Notes: generated from the letters alone by a model not told the origin. A stretch of DNA of 42,333 nucleotides from Betaproteobacteria bacterium (GCA_025350245.1 JANXYG010000156.1:1-42333), one strand, 5' to 3'. Counted from the stretch's first letter, positions 28,021 to 36,528 are shown. Made by a program: numbers and translations.

Positions 28021-28347
28021 TCAAACCTCCCCTGCCCCGAACGTAGCAACAGGTACCGAGCGATTAACCGCAACCGATATGCGGAGCGTCTTGATGCGCT
28101 CGACATCATGCATCGTCGCGGCGGAAAAGTAGGACTCGCCACAGCTTCGGCACGACCACCTGGGAATCGCCTCGATGATCAGCAGCGCGTCGCCTTGGCC
28201 GAAGCTGCGCGTAACGTGCTTCCGTTGTACGTGTGCGCTGCCACAGCAGTGGCATTGGTGGCCTGCCCGACCCTCGCGCCCATCCGATCGCGCACGTTCA
28301 ACCCGCACCAGCGCCATCCTCTCGGCCTCAGTGCTACGCAACCGCAT
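28021..28347 (-). CDS. YgiT-type zinc-finger protein (MqsA N-terminal-domain-like)
   Basis: A 108-residue protein with two CxxC pairs, CHCCGS (about 33-38) and WSCRSCGESYFSA (about 64-76), followed by ERIKTLRISVAVNRSVPVATF. This is the YgiT/MqsA-type zinc-binding domain, which in antitoxins of this class contacts the toxin. The HTH half of MqsA is absent from the polypeptide but an XRE protein is encoded directly upstream; their reading frames overlap by 14 bp. Start ATG 28347 is used; an internal ATG at 28317 (MALVRVERARSDG) is possible. No MqsR- or DUF4258-type toxin gene is found next to it; about 100 bp downstream lead into the next TA pair. Confidence 0.78.
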   Translation of the reverse strand: MRLRSTEAERMALVRVERARSDGREGRAGHQCHCCGSAHVQRKHVTRSFGQGDALLIIEAIPRWSCRSCGESYFSAATMHDVERIKTLRISVAVNRSVPVATFGAGEV

Positions 28348-28594
28348 CGAGTGGAACTTCCCAGCCTGGAAAAACCAGGACGGCCGGGTGGCACTTCAAC
28401 GCATGAGCAAGAACCTTGGCCCGTTCGACACCCAGATTGACGCGGCCATTCTCGATGGCAGAGATGGTTGCCTGAGGAATGCCGGTCAGCTCGGAGAGCT
28501 GCGTCTGGTTGAGTTCTTGGAGTTCACGGAGGATGCGGACAGATTCACCAACGAAGACTTCAACACGTTTTCTTGCCGGGTGAAAGTTCTTCAT
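28334..28594 (-). CDS. XRE-family helix-turn-helix protein
   Basis: An 86-residue protein. SVRILRELQELNQTQLSELTGIPQATISAIENGRVNLGVERAKVLAHALKCHPAVLVFPGW is a full Cro/C1-type HTH domain with the conserved Q.LSE.TGI.Q.TIS.IENGR helix pair. ATG 28594 is preceded by GGAGG at good spacing. It overlaps the zinc-finger gene that follows, suggesting the two act together as a split MqsA-like or HigA-like antitoxin/repressor. Eighty-six base pairs separate it from the stop of the truncated amidohydrolase. Confidence 0.85.
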   Translation of the reverse strand: MKNFHPARKRVEVFVGESVRILRELQELNQTQLSELTGIPQATISAIENGRVNLGVERAKVLAHALKCHPAVLVFPGWEVPLDAVA

Positions 28595-28680
28595 TTCAAG
28601 GCCTCCGGTAATCGTGAGGGGGTGATCTGTACGACCTGAATCAACAGCACATGATAACCGTGGACCAAGGGCCCGCCCCT

Positions 28681-29741
28681 TCACTTCGCCAGCAAAGCCA
28701 GCAACACGGCAGCATTTGCCTTCACACCCGCCGCGATGGTCGGCAGCTCGACATGGAACTTCGGATGGTGGTTCATGTACTGCGGCATGGCGCCGCTCTT
28801 CATGAAAGCCGCCAGCACTTCCGGCTTGGCGACGCCGACTTCCATGTGCAGGATTTTGACCCCCTTCACCGGGTCGCCCAGCATCTGGAAATCCTCCGAG
28901 CCCATCTGCATCGGCAGGCCGGGATAGACGTTGTCCTCGCCCAGCGCCGCCACCAGCGCCGGGCGGGCAATCGCCACCAGGGCGTGGTCGTTGATGACCG
29001 GCGAGACGGTCTGCGTGATCGCGTAGGCCGGCATGCGATCGGCAGGCATGCCGTTGCCCACCGCGATCGCGTCGGTGACCTGCTTGACCATCGTGATCAT
29101 CTGCTCGCGCGCCTGCCGGCTGTACCAGCGCAGGCTCAGCTTGAGCTGCGCCTGGTCGGGAATGATGTTGTTGACTGTGCCGGCCTGGATGGCGCCGACG
29201 GTGAGCACCACCGGCTCGGTCTGGTCGATGCGGCGGCTGACGATGGTCTGATAGGCCATGATGGCCTGCGCGCTCATCACGATCGGATCCTTCGAGGCGT
29301 GCGGCGTCGACCCGTGGCCGCCGATGCCCTTGATGGTCACGTTGATCTGTTCCGCGCCGGCCCTGCGCCGGCCCTGCCCCATGCCGACCGAACCGGCCGG
29401 CCACACTGGATTGGTGTGCGACGCGAATACCACCGAAGGCGCCGGCACTTTCGGATATAGGCCATCGGCAACCATGGTGGCGGCGCCGTTGAAGGCTTCC
29501 TCCGCGGATTGCCCGACCACGATCAGCGTTCCCGACCATTGCGCCTTCAGTTGCGCCATGACCTTGGCGGTGCCGATCAGCCAGGTGACGTGCGCGTCGT
29601 GCCCGCAGGCGTGCATGATCCCCGAATCGATACCGTCCAGCGTCTTGCCGGTCTTGCTGCTGGCGTAGGGCAGGCCGGTTTCCTCCTTCACCGGCAAGGC
29701 GTCCATGTCGGCGCGGAACATGATCGCCGGCCCGGGGGCTC
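28681..29741 (-). pseudogene. 5'-truncated M20D-family amidohydrolase
   Basis: The reading frame carries most of an M20 amidohydrolase (hippurate-hydrolase/IAA-amino-acid-hydrolase type): FRADMDALPVKEETGLPYAS, HACGHDAHVTWLIG, VGQSAEEAFNGA, the dimerisation domain with IKGIGGHGSTPHASKDPI, and the C-terminal FQMLG..HHPKFHVE. Family members normally have 70-100 residues before GPAIMFRADMDALP, including the RR.IH.HPE motif; here similarity begins abruptly at about 29741. The remaining 346 residues could start at ATG 29721, but the lost part contributes to the catalytic-domain fold, so activity is doubtful. The frame continues without a stop into the frameshifted antitoxin gene upstream, giving an accidental 488-codon ORF (28681-30147). 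Confidence 0.75.
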
Positions 29742-29812
29742 TCAGACGCGAGGACTCGGGCGGAGATGATGCGCGATCGGGCGGGTCGATGCGGTTCAGC
29801 GAACGCCGGCCT

Positions 29813-30147
29813 CTACTTGCCCGCCACCGCCAGAAGCGCCTGCGGATTCGTTCGCGCGATGGTGAGCAGCGTCCGGGCCGCGCCGCTGGGCTGTTTCCGC
29901 CCTTGCTCCCAGCCTTGCGCGTGCGAACCGACACGCCGAGCAACGCCGCGAACTGCGACAACCCGGTTTTCTGCCGCGCCTCGGATGCAGCCGAGAACAC
30001 GACAGCCGTCTTGCCCGCCTTCATTTCCCGTATCGATTGCAGCAGATCGGCGGCAAGATCGCGCTTGGACTCATAGACTTCGAGGTCCTTCTTGCTCAGC
30101 GGCTTGGTGTTCGAGGGCACGGCAAATCCTGGCGACATCTCGGTCAA
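29813..30147 (-). pseudogene. XRE-type antitoxin with a single-base frameshift
   Basis: From ATG 30147 the frame reads KKDLEVYESKRDLAADLLQS, MKAGKTAVVFSAASEARQKTGLSQFAALLGVSVRT, the N-terminal two-thirds of a small HTH antitoxin of the RelE-partner type. At about 29918/29919 the frame breaks. One base further on, the other frame gives WEQGRKQPSGAARTLLTIAR and TNPQALLAVAGK, then TAG at 29813-29815, exactly the expected family ending. Restoring one base (RT-LQGWEQG) would yield 111 residues. The HTH also seems two residues short (GLSQFAALL for GLSQxQFAALL). No toxin gene is adjacent. A sequencing error is possible for the frameshift. Confidence 0.78.
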
Positions 30148-30180
30148 ATAGCTCGTTACTCATTTAACGTACGTGTGCCG

Positions 30181-31463
30181 CTAGAAGTCCAGATGCTTTC
30201 CACAATGCCCAATAATGATCTTCTTTTCGGCGGCGATCCATTCGAAATGGATACGTAAGGTTTCTGCCGCGCTATCCTTCACGCCATGCTTGATGTGCTT
30301 TTCCATCAACTTTGGCTGGCTTAGATAGTGGAACGTGCGGCGTTTCTTACCATCAATACTTAACGTATCTGCCTCCGAGGCCGCGTAGGCCTTAAGGCCG
30401 AACACGTTCTTGGCGTGCTGATCTCCCGTACCATCCACCAAAGCTTGCCAATAATCGGATATGACGTCGGCCCACTAGCGAAGGCAGTCGCGCTTTCTTC
30501 GTCTAGGCGCTTGACCTTGATGCCAGGAGTCTCACTAGCCGGTCGACAGAACTCCAAAATGTCCTTCACAAGTCGCGGTCTAGTAACTTGGATGGTCGCG
30601 GTGACCCGCGCGCTGATTTCGTCCGTCTTGAGCAAGACTGAACAATCAACTGGCATGCCTCGATCTTCTTGACGAAGCCCAATCTCAGTTATCCACTGGC
30701 GACCAGATACGAGAGCGTCTGCATGGACCAGCCGAGCGCAAAAATAGTATGGGTATGCTGGCTTTAGTTCGTCGTCAACAGTGGCTTTTTAACTTAGCCT
30801 ACTACCATTCTTGAACCGCATTTCCCCCACACCCTGTGCCAGTCGCGTCGGATCTACGAACGCCTGCGCTCCCCGGCCCACCCATTTAGAAACCAACTGC
30901 ACGATCTCGTCTGTCCCGTCGACCGGCTTCAGTACGAGACTGTTCGCATAAACCAGCATGTCGTTTCCTTCAACGTGAAGATGGCAACCTCGGCTTTGAA
31001 GTGCATAGCCCGAACCATGCACGGTGCGCGTGGAAGAGTGGTTAGCCTCGACTCCTTGTACAATTGGCTGCGTGGTTGTGAGGCCGTGTGTCGCGTTGGC
31101 TGTGGCTTGATATTCGGCCGATGGATATGAAGGCATTGGACTGGAAAAGCCCTGCGATTCCGTTGGCGATGCCGAGCGGAGTTTACGCAAGGGTGTCTCG
31201 CCGCCGCTCAGAACCGGGCTCGACAGCGTCTGAATCAACTTCAGGTTACCAACAAAACGTCGAGAGACCCTGCGGTGGGCGATCTGTATTGAGTACTCAG
31301 CGCCACCGTCCACAACGGCTCCTGAGAGTGCTCGTTCGGTGACCGGGCAACTGACACGTTCGGCACCCAGTAAATTTGCGAATACATCTGGTTCCGCAGT
31401 CTTGAGAACCCCGGGGTTCACTCTTTCTCTCAAACCCGAGATGCAACATTTACTGCATTGCAC
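30181..31463 (-). pseudogene. Decayed gene of unknown family, AT-richer than its surroundings
   Basis: The minus strand reads as one coding sequence interrupted twice. The first part (31463-30789) ends NDMLVYANSLVLKPVDGTDE, IVQLVSKWVGRGAQAFVDPT, RLAQGVGEMRFKNGSRLS and a TAA at 30789-30791. The same frame continues directly with KATVDDELKPAYPYYFCARL, SGRQWITEIGLRQEDRGMP and VDCSVLLKTDEISARVTATI. Near 30471-30480 the frame shifts; the new frame gives WADVISDYWQALVDGTGDQH, KKRRTFHYLSQPKLMEKHIK and HFEWIAAEKKIIIGHCGKHL before TAG at 30181. I do not recognise the family. The lack of further stops suggests recent inactivation. The 5' end is uncertain. Confidence 0.55.
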
Positions 31464-31532
31464 TCCCCGCGATCCCCACTATCATCACTCCATGACTCTG
31501 AACCTCTCCCACGTCTCCCTCGCCTCCCGCCC

Positions 31533-32507
31533 ATGGCTGACCTAGGCGACTGGGCCTTCCCCGAACCGATGCAGCCGGACCCCGGCAAGCTTGAGTTCGA
31601 CCTGCACCGCGTGCTCAACGCGGTGGTGCAGGTGCGCGCCGAGATTCCGGACGAGGCCTTCACCGCGGCGATCCTTGGCACAGAGCGCGTCGGCAACGGC
31701 GTGGTCATCCGTGACGACGGCCTGGTGCTGACCATCGGCTACCTCATCACCGAGGCGCAAACGGTGTGGCTCACGTCCAACACCGGCGCGCTGGTGGCCG
31801 GCTACCCGATGGCCTACGACTTTGCTACCGGCTTCGGGCTGGTGATGCCGATGGGGCACCTGCCCGTGCCCGCCCTGCGGCTCGGCAGCTCGGCACAGCG
31901 CGCCGTTGGTGACGACGTGATCGTGGTCGGGCACGGTGGCCGTGCGCACTCGCTCAAGGCCTCGATCTTTGCCAAGCGCGAGTTTGCCGGCTACTGGGAG
32001 TATCTGATCGATGACGCCATGTTCACCTCGCCGGGGCATCCCCAATGGGGCGGCGCGGCGGTGGTGGACAGCAACGGCGAGCTGATCGGGATCGGGTCGC
32101 TGCTGGTCGAGGAAACCGTCGACGGCGAACAGACCCAGGGCAACATGATCGTGCCGGTGGATCTGCTGCCGCCGGTGCTCGAAGCGATGCTCAGCACCGG
32201 CCAGGGTCTGTCGCCGGTGCGGCCCTGGCTCGGCATGTACATGTCGGAATCCGACAGCCAACTGGCGGTGGTGGGTATCGCGCCCGGTGGACCGGCGGAA
32301 ACCGCCGGCATTCGCCAGGGCGATCTCATCATCGAGGTGGCGGGACACCGGGTGGTCAGCCTGGCAGACCTGTTTCGTCAGATCTGGAGCCTGGGCGCAG
32401 CCGGGGTCGAGGTGCCGCTGACACTTGCCCGCAACAGTGGGCTCACCCGGGTCAAGGCGCGGTCGATCGACCGCAATGACCTGCTCTGGAAACCGCGGCT
32501 GCACTGA
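31533..32507 (+). CDS. HtrA/DegP-like S1C-family protein with PDZ domain, catalytic triad absent
   Basis: A 324-residue protein with the layout of a DegQ-type protease: a trypsin-like domain (about 25-215) and one PDZ domain (about 230-315; LAVVGIAPGGPAETAGIRQGDLIIEVAGHRVVSLADL). The catalytic positions are replaced. The site usually reading TNxHVV is GYLITEAQTV (69-78), the DLA site is ATGFGLV (about 98-104), and the GNSGGP site is GHPQWGGAA (168-176). It therefore looks proteolytically dead and may be a binding or chaperone-like protein. No signal peptide is seen from ATG 31533 (MADLGDWAFPEP), so it is probably cytoplasmic; a longer in-frame start at 31458 adds no clear signal sequence either. 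It converges with the aldo/keto reductase gene. Confidence 0.85.
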   Translation: MADLGDWAFPEPMQPDPGKLEFDLHRVLNAVVQVRAEIPDEAFTAAILGTERVGNGVVIRDDGLVLTIGYLITEAQTVWLTSNTGALVAGYPMAYDFATGFGLVMPMGHLPVPALRLGSSAQRAVGDDVIVVGHGGRAHSLKASIFAKREFAGYWEYLIDDAMFTSPGHPQWGGAAVVDSNGELIGIGSLLVEETVDGEQTQGNMIVPVDLLPPVLEAMLSTGQGLSPVRPWLGMYMSESDSQLAVVGIAPGGPAETAGIRQGDLIIEVAGHRVVSLADLFRQIWSLGAAGVEVPLTLARNSGLTRVKARSIDRNDLLWKPRLH

Positions 32508-32511
32508 TGAG

Positions 32512-32608
32512 CTTCCCTCACCCTCGATCCTTCCCGGCACCACTACTGCGCTTCCCTCACCCTCGATCCCTCTCCCGGGGGAGAGGGAGGACTACTGCTC
32601 CCCCTGCG
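32512..32608. repeat. Dispersed hairpin repeat (family B) between convergent genes
   Basis: Two copies of a CTTCCCTCACCCTCGATCC block are followed by CTCTCCCGGGGGAGAGGGA, a strong stem, and an ACTACTGCTCC segment shared with the copy at 41144-41333. It lies between the S1C gene stop and the aldo/keto reductase stop, where it could act as a bidirectional terminator. Confidence 0.8.
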
Positions 32609-32609
32609 G

Positions 32610-33464
32610 CTACGCCATCGCCAACCGCTGCTTCCTTTTCGGCGGTGCAAACGTGGCGTCGATCTCAGCGAGATCGGCTTCAGTAAGCGCAATCTCCGCG
32701 GCAGCCAGGTTGTCGCGCAGGTGCGCTTCACCCACCGCTTTCGGAATCGCGATCACGTCGGGCTGGCGCATCACCCACGCGAGCGCGGCTTGCGCGGCCG
32801 AGACGCCGTGGCGCTTGCCCACCCGCGCAAAGGTCGGGTCGGTGGCGAGCGCGCCCTGGTCGATAGGGCAGTAGGCCATGGTGGGAATGGCCCGCTGGCG
32901 CTGCCAGCCGAGCAGGTCGAACTCGATGCCGCGCTCGCTGGCCGAGTAGTACACCTGGTTGGCGGCGCAACGCTCGCCGCCTTTGGCCTTGGCCAGCGCC
33001 TGCATCTGCGCCACGTCGAAGTTGCTCACGCCCCAGGCACCGATACGGCCGGCGGCCTCGAGCGCTTCGAACGCGGCCACGGTATCGGCCAGCGGATGCT
33101 GCCCCGGCCAGTGCAGCAGATAGAGATCGGCGCGGTCGATGCCGAGGCGCGCGAGGCTGCGCTCGCAGGCGGCAACGGTGCTTTTGCGGCTGGCGTTGTG
33201 CGGGTAGACCTTGGTCACCACGAACACCTCTTCACGGCGCACGGTGCGATCCGCGATGGCGGCGGCGAGTGCCGCCCCCACCACTTCTTCGGCGCCGCCT
33301 TCGCCATACATCTCGGCGGTGTCGATCAGGCGATAGCCTATTTCCAGGGCCAGGCGCACGGCGGTGATCTCGCGCTTGCGCTGCCCCGCTTCTTCGCCCA
33401 TGCGCCAGGTGCCCAGGCCCAGCGCCGGCACTCTCACACCGTTCGGCAGGCCGACCGTCTTCAT
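32610..33464 (-). CDS. Aldo/keto reductase
   Basis: A 284-residue NADPH-dependent aldo/keto reductase. The catalytic tetrad is visible: D48 and Y53 in LIDTAEMYGEG, K85 in VVTKVYPHN and H118 in LYLLHWPG. The cofactor-binding end has IPKAVGEAHLRDNLAAAEIAL. It resembles the YeaE/2,5-diketo-gluconate-reductase-like group; the substrate is unknown. Its ATG at 33464 overlaps the stop of the iclR gene by 4 bp, so before the IS insertion it was probably translated from the regulator's transcript. The IS may now alter its expression. Confidence 0.92.
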   Translation of the reverse strand: MKTVGLPNGVRVPALGLGTWRMGEEAGQRKREITAVRLALEIGYRLIDTAEMYGEGGAEEVVGAALAAAIADRTVRREEVFVVTKVYPHNASRKSTVAACERSLARLGIDRADLYLLHWPGQHPLADTVAAFEALEAAGRIGAWGVSNFDVAQMQALAKAKGGERCAANQVYYSASERGIEFDLLGWQRQRAIPTMAYCPIDQGALATDPTFARVGKRHGVSAAQAALAWVMRQPDVIAIPKAVGEAHLRDNLAAAEIALTEADLAEIDATFAPPKRKQRLAMA

Positions 33465-33844
33465 CGGCGTTGCAGCAACGCGCTGATGCGATCGGCCGAC
33501 TCGCGCAGCGGCGGCAGCAGTTTCTTCACCATCTGCGGCGGCGAGGTGCGGTTGGCCTGGCCGCTGATGTTCATGGCGGCGATGATGCGCTGGTTGCGAT
33601 CGCGGATCGGCGCGCTGATCGACACCAGGCCTTCTTCCAGCTCCTGGTTGACCATGGCCCAGCCCTTGTCGCGCACCTCACGGATCGCCTGCAGCAGTTC
33701 GGCTTTGTCGGTGACGGTGCGGCCGGTGCGCGGGCGCAGGTCGGACTTGCGCAAGATGGCGTTGATGCCGGCGTCGTCGAGGTCCGACAGCAACACCCGG
33801 CCCATCGAGGTACAGAACGCCGGCAGCCGGCTGCCTATCCCTAA
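33461..33844 (-). pseudogene. IclR-family regulator (PcaR-like), C-terminal part, cut off by an IS
   Basis: In frame from the IS edge this reads IGSRLPAFCTSMGRVLLSDL, then NQELEEGLVSISAPIRDRNQRIIAAMNISGQANRT and ISALLQRR, the ligand-binding half of an IclR regulator. GSRLPAFCTSMGRVLL is conserved in PcaR/PobR/CatR-type activators of aromatic catabolism. The other half lies at 35952-36393. Removing the IS and one CTAA copy restores a continuous frame of 273 codons plus stop (442 + 380 bp). As it stands, the DNA-binding domain is separated and the regulator should be inactive. Confidence 0.9.
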
Positions 33845-35951
33845 CCCAAGTTTGTCAACTTTTGGCCCATTTCCCTATCTCGTCGGCCGCTAACCCGCAT
33901 GGATGCTGGGGGTCGCTTCAAAAGTGAAATGTAGTGCCATAATAGTTTTTGGCAAATGATCTTTTACCCGCGTTTTCGTGCAGCATCTGCCGATGTTTAT
34001 CCGCCGCACCCAAACCCGCAATCGCACCTCCGGCCAGCCCTACACCACCCACCGCCTGGTGCAAAGCGTTCGCGTGGGCAGCGCCGTCAGGCAAGTCACG
34101 CTGCTCAACCTGGGCAGTCACTTCGATCTGCCGCAGAGCGAGTGGCCGGCGCTGGCCCAGCGCATCGATGAGCTGCTGCGCGGGCAGTCCGCGTTTCCCG
34201 ATCCAACGCTGTCGGACGCAGGGCAAGCCCTCGCGCAGCGCTATGCGGCGCAGTTGATCGCGATGAAGCCCTCGGCGGCGAGCATCACGGCCCGTGAGGC
34301 CGCCCAGCCGGACCCCGGCGAGCCTGGCCGATACCAGGAGGTCGATCTTGATTCCCTCGATCTGGTGCGCCCGCGCAGCGTGGGCGTCGAACATGCGGCG
34401 CTCTCGGTGATGCGCAGTTGCGGCTTCGAGGACAAGCTGGGCGCGCTGGGCTTGAACCGCCCGCAGATCGCGGCCGCCGTGGGCAACATCATCGGCCGCA
34501 TGGCACACCCGGGCAGCGAGCTTGCCACGCACGCGTGGCTGCAGCAGCGCTCGGCCTTGGGTGAGTTGCTCGGCTTCGACTTCGAGGCGATGGATCTGAA
34601 CCGCCTGTACCGCGCCTCCGACGCGCTGTACAAGCACCGCGAGGCCTTGCAGGACCATCTGTTCGCGCAGGCGCAGACCCTCTTCGGCTTCGGCGAGACG
34701 ATCACCCTGTACGACCTCACCAACACCTACTTCGAAGGCGTCGCCGCTGGCGTGAGCAAGGCCAAGCGCGGGCACAGCAAGGAGTCCCGCAGCGACTGCC
34801 CGCTGGTGACCCTGGCCATGGCGCTGGACGGCAGCGGGTTCCCGCGCCGCAGCCGGGTGTTTGCCGGCAATGCCAGCGAGCCCGCCACGCTCAAGGACAT
34901 GCTCACGGGCCTGGGCGCACCGAGCGGTGCCACGGTGGTGATGGATGCGGGTATCGCCACCGAGGCCAACCTGGCGTGGCTCAGGGCCCAGGGCTACCAC
35001 TACGTGGTGGTGTCACGCTTGCGCGAGCGCCAGTTTGATCCGGCGCTCGCCACCGAGGTGCAGTCGGCCGGCCAGGTGACGATCAAGATCCAGCGCGTGC
35101 TCGACGAGCACGGCCACGCGCTGCTGTACTGCCACTCGCCGGCACGCGAACAAAAGGACCGCGCCATCGATGCGGCCAAGGCGGCCGGCTTCGAGGCGGT
35201 GTTGCTCAAGCTGGTGGCGGGCCTGAGCAAGCCCCGCGGGACCCGGGACCTGGCCAAGATCATGGAGCGGCTCGGACGCGCCAAGCAGCGCTACGCGCGT
35301 GCGGCGCAGCACTATCAGGTCGAACTCACCAAGGACGACACCGGCACGCAGGTGAACTCCATCACATGGACCCAGCGCATCAAGCCCGGCAGCGCGGCCA
35401 TGCACCCGGGTGTGTATTGCCTGCGCACGACCCTCGTGGAGTTGGACAACGCCACGCTGTGGCGCACCTACACGATGCTGACCAACCTCGAGTCGGTGTT
35501 CCGCTCGCTCAAGACCGACCTGGGCCTGCGCCCCGTCTTCCACCAGATCGACCGCCGGGTCGAAGGCCATCTGTTCATCAGCGTACTGGCCTACCACTTC
35601 GTGCACACGCTGCGCCTGCAACTCAAGGACCAAGGTATCGACGACAGCTGGACGACTGTGCGCGAGACACTTGCCACGCAGCGGCGCGTGACGGCCACCT
35701 TGCAGCGCCGCGATGGCCGCACCGTGCATGTGCGTAAGGCCACACGGCCCGAGCCGCATCACCAAACGATCAACCAGATCCTGGGCCACTCGCCCAACCC
35801 TGGCGGCACCCACCGCGTGCTCGTCTAGCGCGATCTCATCGACCGACCCAGAGCCGCGCCGTGCGACACAAAAGTAGTGCCATACGCGCCGCAATACCCG
35901 CCTAAGTCAAGGATTCCATTGATGGTCGTAGTGCCAAATGACAAACTTGGG
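33845..35951 (+). mobile_element. IS1634-like insertion sequence inserted in iclR
   Basis: The 2107-bp element is bounded by 13-bp perfect inverted ends, CCCAAGTTTGTCA at 33845-33857 and its complement at 35939-35951. It is flanked by a CTAA direct repeat (33841-33844 and 35952-35955), taken as the target duplication. One transposase gene fills it. The motif GTAGTGCCA recurs as direct copies inside both ends (near 33932, 35874 and 35928), which could be transposase-binding sites. Boundaries rest on the restored iclR frame and the inverted ends. Confidence 0.88.
33993..35828 (+). CDS. IS1634/IS4-group DDE transposase
   Basis: A transposase of about 611 residues that cuts and joins the element ends. 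The first catalytic aspartate is in TLYDLTNTYFEG (about D241), the second in VVMDAGIATEANLAWL, and the glutamate in the Y-(2)-R-(3)-E-(6)-K-like TNLESVFRSLKTDLGLRPV. HISVLAY-like FISVLAYHFVHTLR near the C-terminus is also typical. The start MFIRRTQTRNRTSGQPY at 33993 matches family starts; an ATG at 33978 would add five residues. It appears complete and may be active. Confidence 0.92.
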   Translation: MFIRRTQTRNRTSGQPYTTHRLVQSVRVGSAVRQVTLLNLGSHFDLPQSEWPALAQRIDELLRGQSAFPDPTLSDAGQALAQRYAAQLIAMKPSAASITAREAAQPDPGEPGRYQEVDLDSLDLVRPRSVGVEHAALSVMRSCGFEDKLGALGLNRPQIAAAVGNIIGRMAHPGSELATHAWLQQRSALGELLGFDFEAMDLNRLYRASDALYKHREALQDHLFAQAQTLFGFGETITLYDLTNTYFEGVAAGVSKAKRGHSKESRSDCPLVTLAMALDGSGFPRRSRVFAGNASEPATLKDMLTGLGAPSGATVVMDAGIATEANLAWLRAQGYHYVVVSRLRERQFDPALATEVQSAGQVTIKIQRVLDEHGHALLYCHSPAREQKDRAIDAAKAAGFEAVLLKLVAGLSKPRGTRDLAKIMERLGRAKQRYARAAQHYQVELTKDDTGTQVNSITWTQRIKPGSAAMHPGVYCLRTTLVELDNATLWRTYTMLTNLESVFRSLKTDLGLRPVFHQIDRRVEGHLFISVLAYHFVHTLRLQLKDQGIDDSWTTVRETLATQRRVTATLQRRDGRTVHVRKATRPEPHHQTINQILGHSPNPGGTHRVLV

Positions 35952-36393
35952 CTAAGCTGATGGTCATGATCTTGGAGGTGGGGATGCGCAGCACATAGAC
36001 GATGTCGGGGCCGTCGAGCACGCTGGCGGAGCACGACTCGTGCACCTCGCTCACCAGCGCTTCCATGATCGGCTCGGCCAGATTCCAGAACGGCATCGAC
36101 GACAGATAGGCGAAGCCGAGTTCGAGAATGCGCGCGGTGAGGTGAAACTGACGCCCGTCAACCGCCACATAGCCGAGTTGCACCAGGGTGAGCAGGATGC
36201 GGCGGGCGCCGGCGCGGGTGATGCCCGCGGCTTCGGCCACTTCCGACAAGGTCATGGAAGGGTGGGCGCTGTCGAAAGCGCGGATCACCGCCAGCCCGCG
36301 TGCGAACGACTGCACGTAACCGTCGCCGGGCCGGGTGTCCTGGTCCGCGGGCGATGATTCCTGAACGTCGCCTTCCACCGTCTGCATCTCCAT
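35952..36393 (-). pseudogene. IclR-family regulator (PcaR-like), N-terminal part
   Basis: Reads MEMQTVEGDVQESSPADQDT, then YVQSFARGLAVIRAFDSAHPSMTLSEVAEAAGITRAGARRILLTLVQLGYV, the IclR winged helix, and LDGPDIVYVLRIPTSKIMTIS before the IS. ATG 36393 is chosen because AGGAG lies 8 bp upstream; GTG 36444 would add 17 residues. In its present state the frame runs 9 codons into the IS beyond the duplicated target. The free HTH domain might still be made. The gene is divergent from the hydroxyquinol operon, the standard place for its activator. Confidence 0.9.
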
Positions 36394-36478
36394 CGGCCTC
36401 GCTCCTGGCCCGCACTCTCTCGTCAAATCATGCGATAAGTTCACGATACGAACAAGCGTTCTGATGGCGAAACAATGC

Positions 36479-36508
36479 TTGACAGCGATTTCCGCCGATC
36501 ACTATTCT
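36479..36508 (+). promoter_or_regulatory. Candidate sigma-70 promoter of the hydroxyquinol operon
   Basis: TTGACA (36479-36484) and TATTCT (36503-36508) are separated by 18 bp, in the iclR/operon divergent region and about 125 bp before the first gene. The perfect -35 box is notable in such GC-rich DNA. Confidence 0.55.
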
Positions 36509-36528
36509 CTGTTCATCAAAAGAACGGA

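Noticed and set aside
28334-29539. A 401-codon minus-strand frame ending in the XRE protein
   Set aside because: Only the last 86 codons are a recognised protein with its own ribosome site; the rest is an alternate frame of the amidohydrolase.
33926-35940. A nested second insertion sequence suggested by repeated GTAGTGCCA motifs
   Set aside because: The copies are in direct, not inverted, orientation and no second transposase or target duplication is visible.
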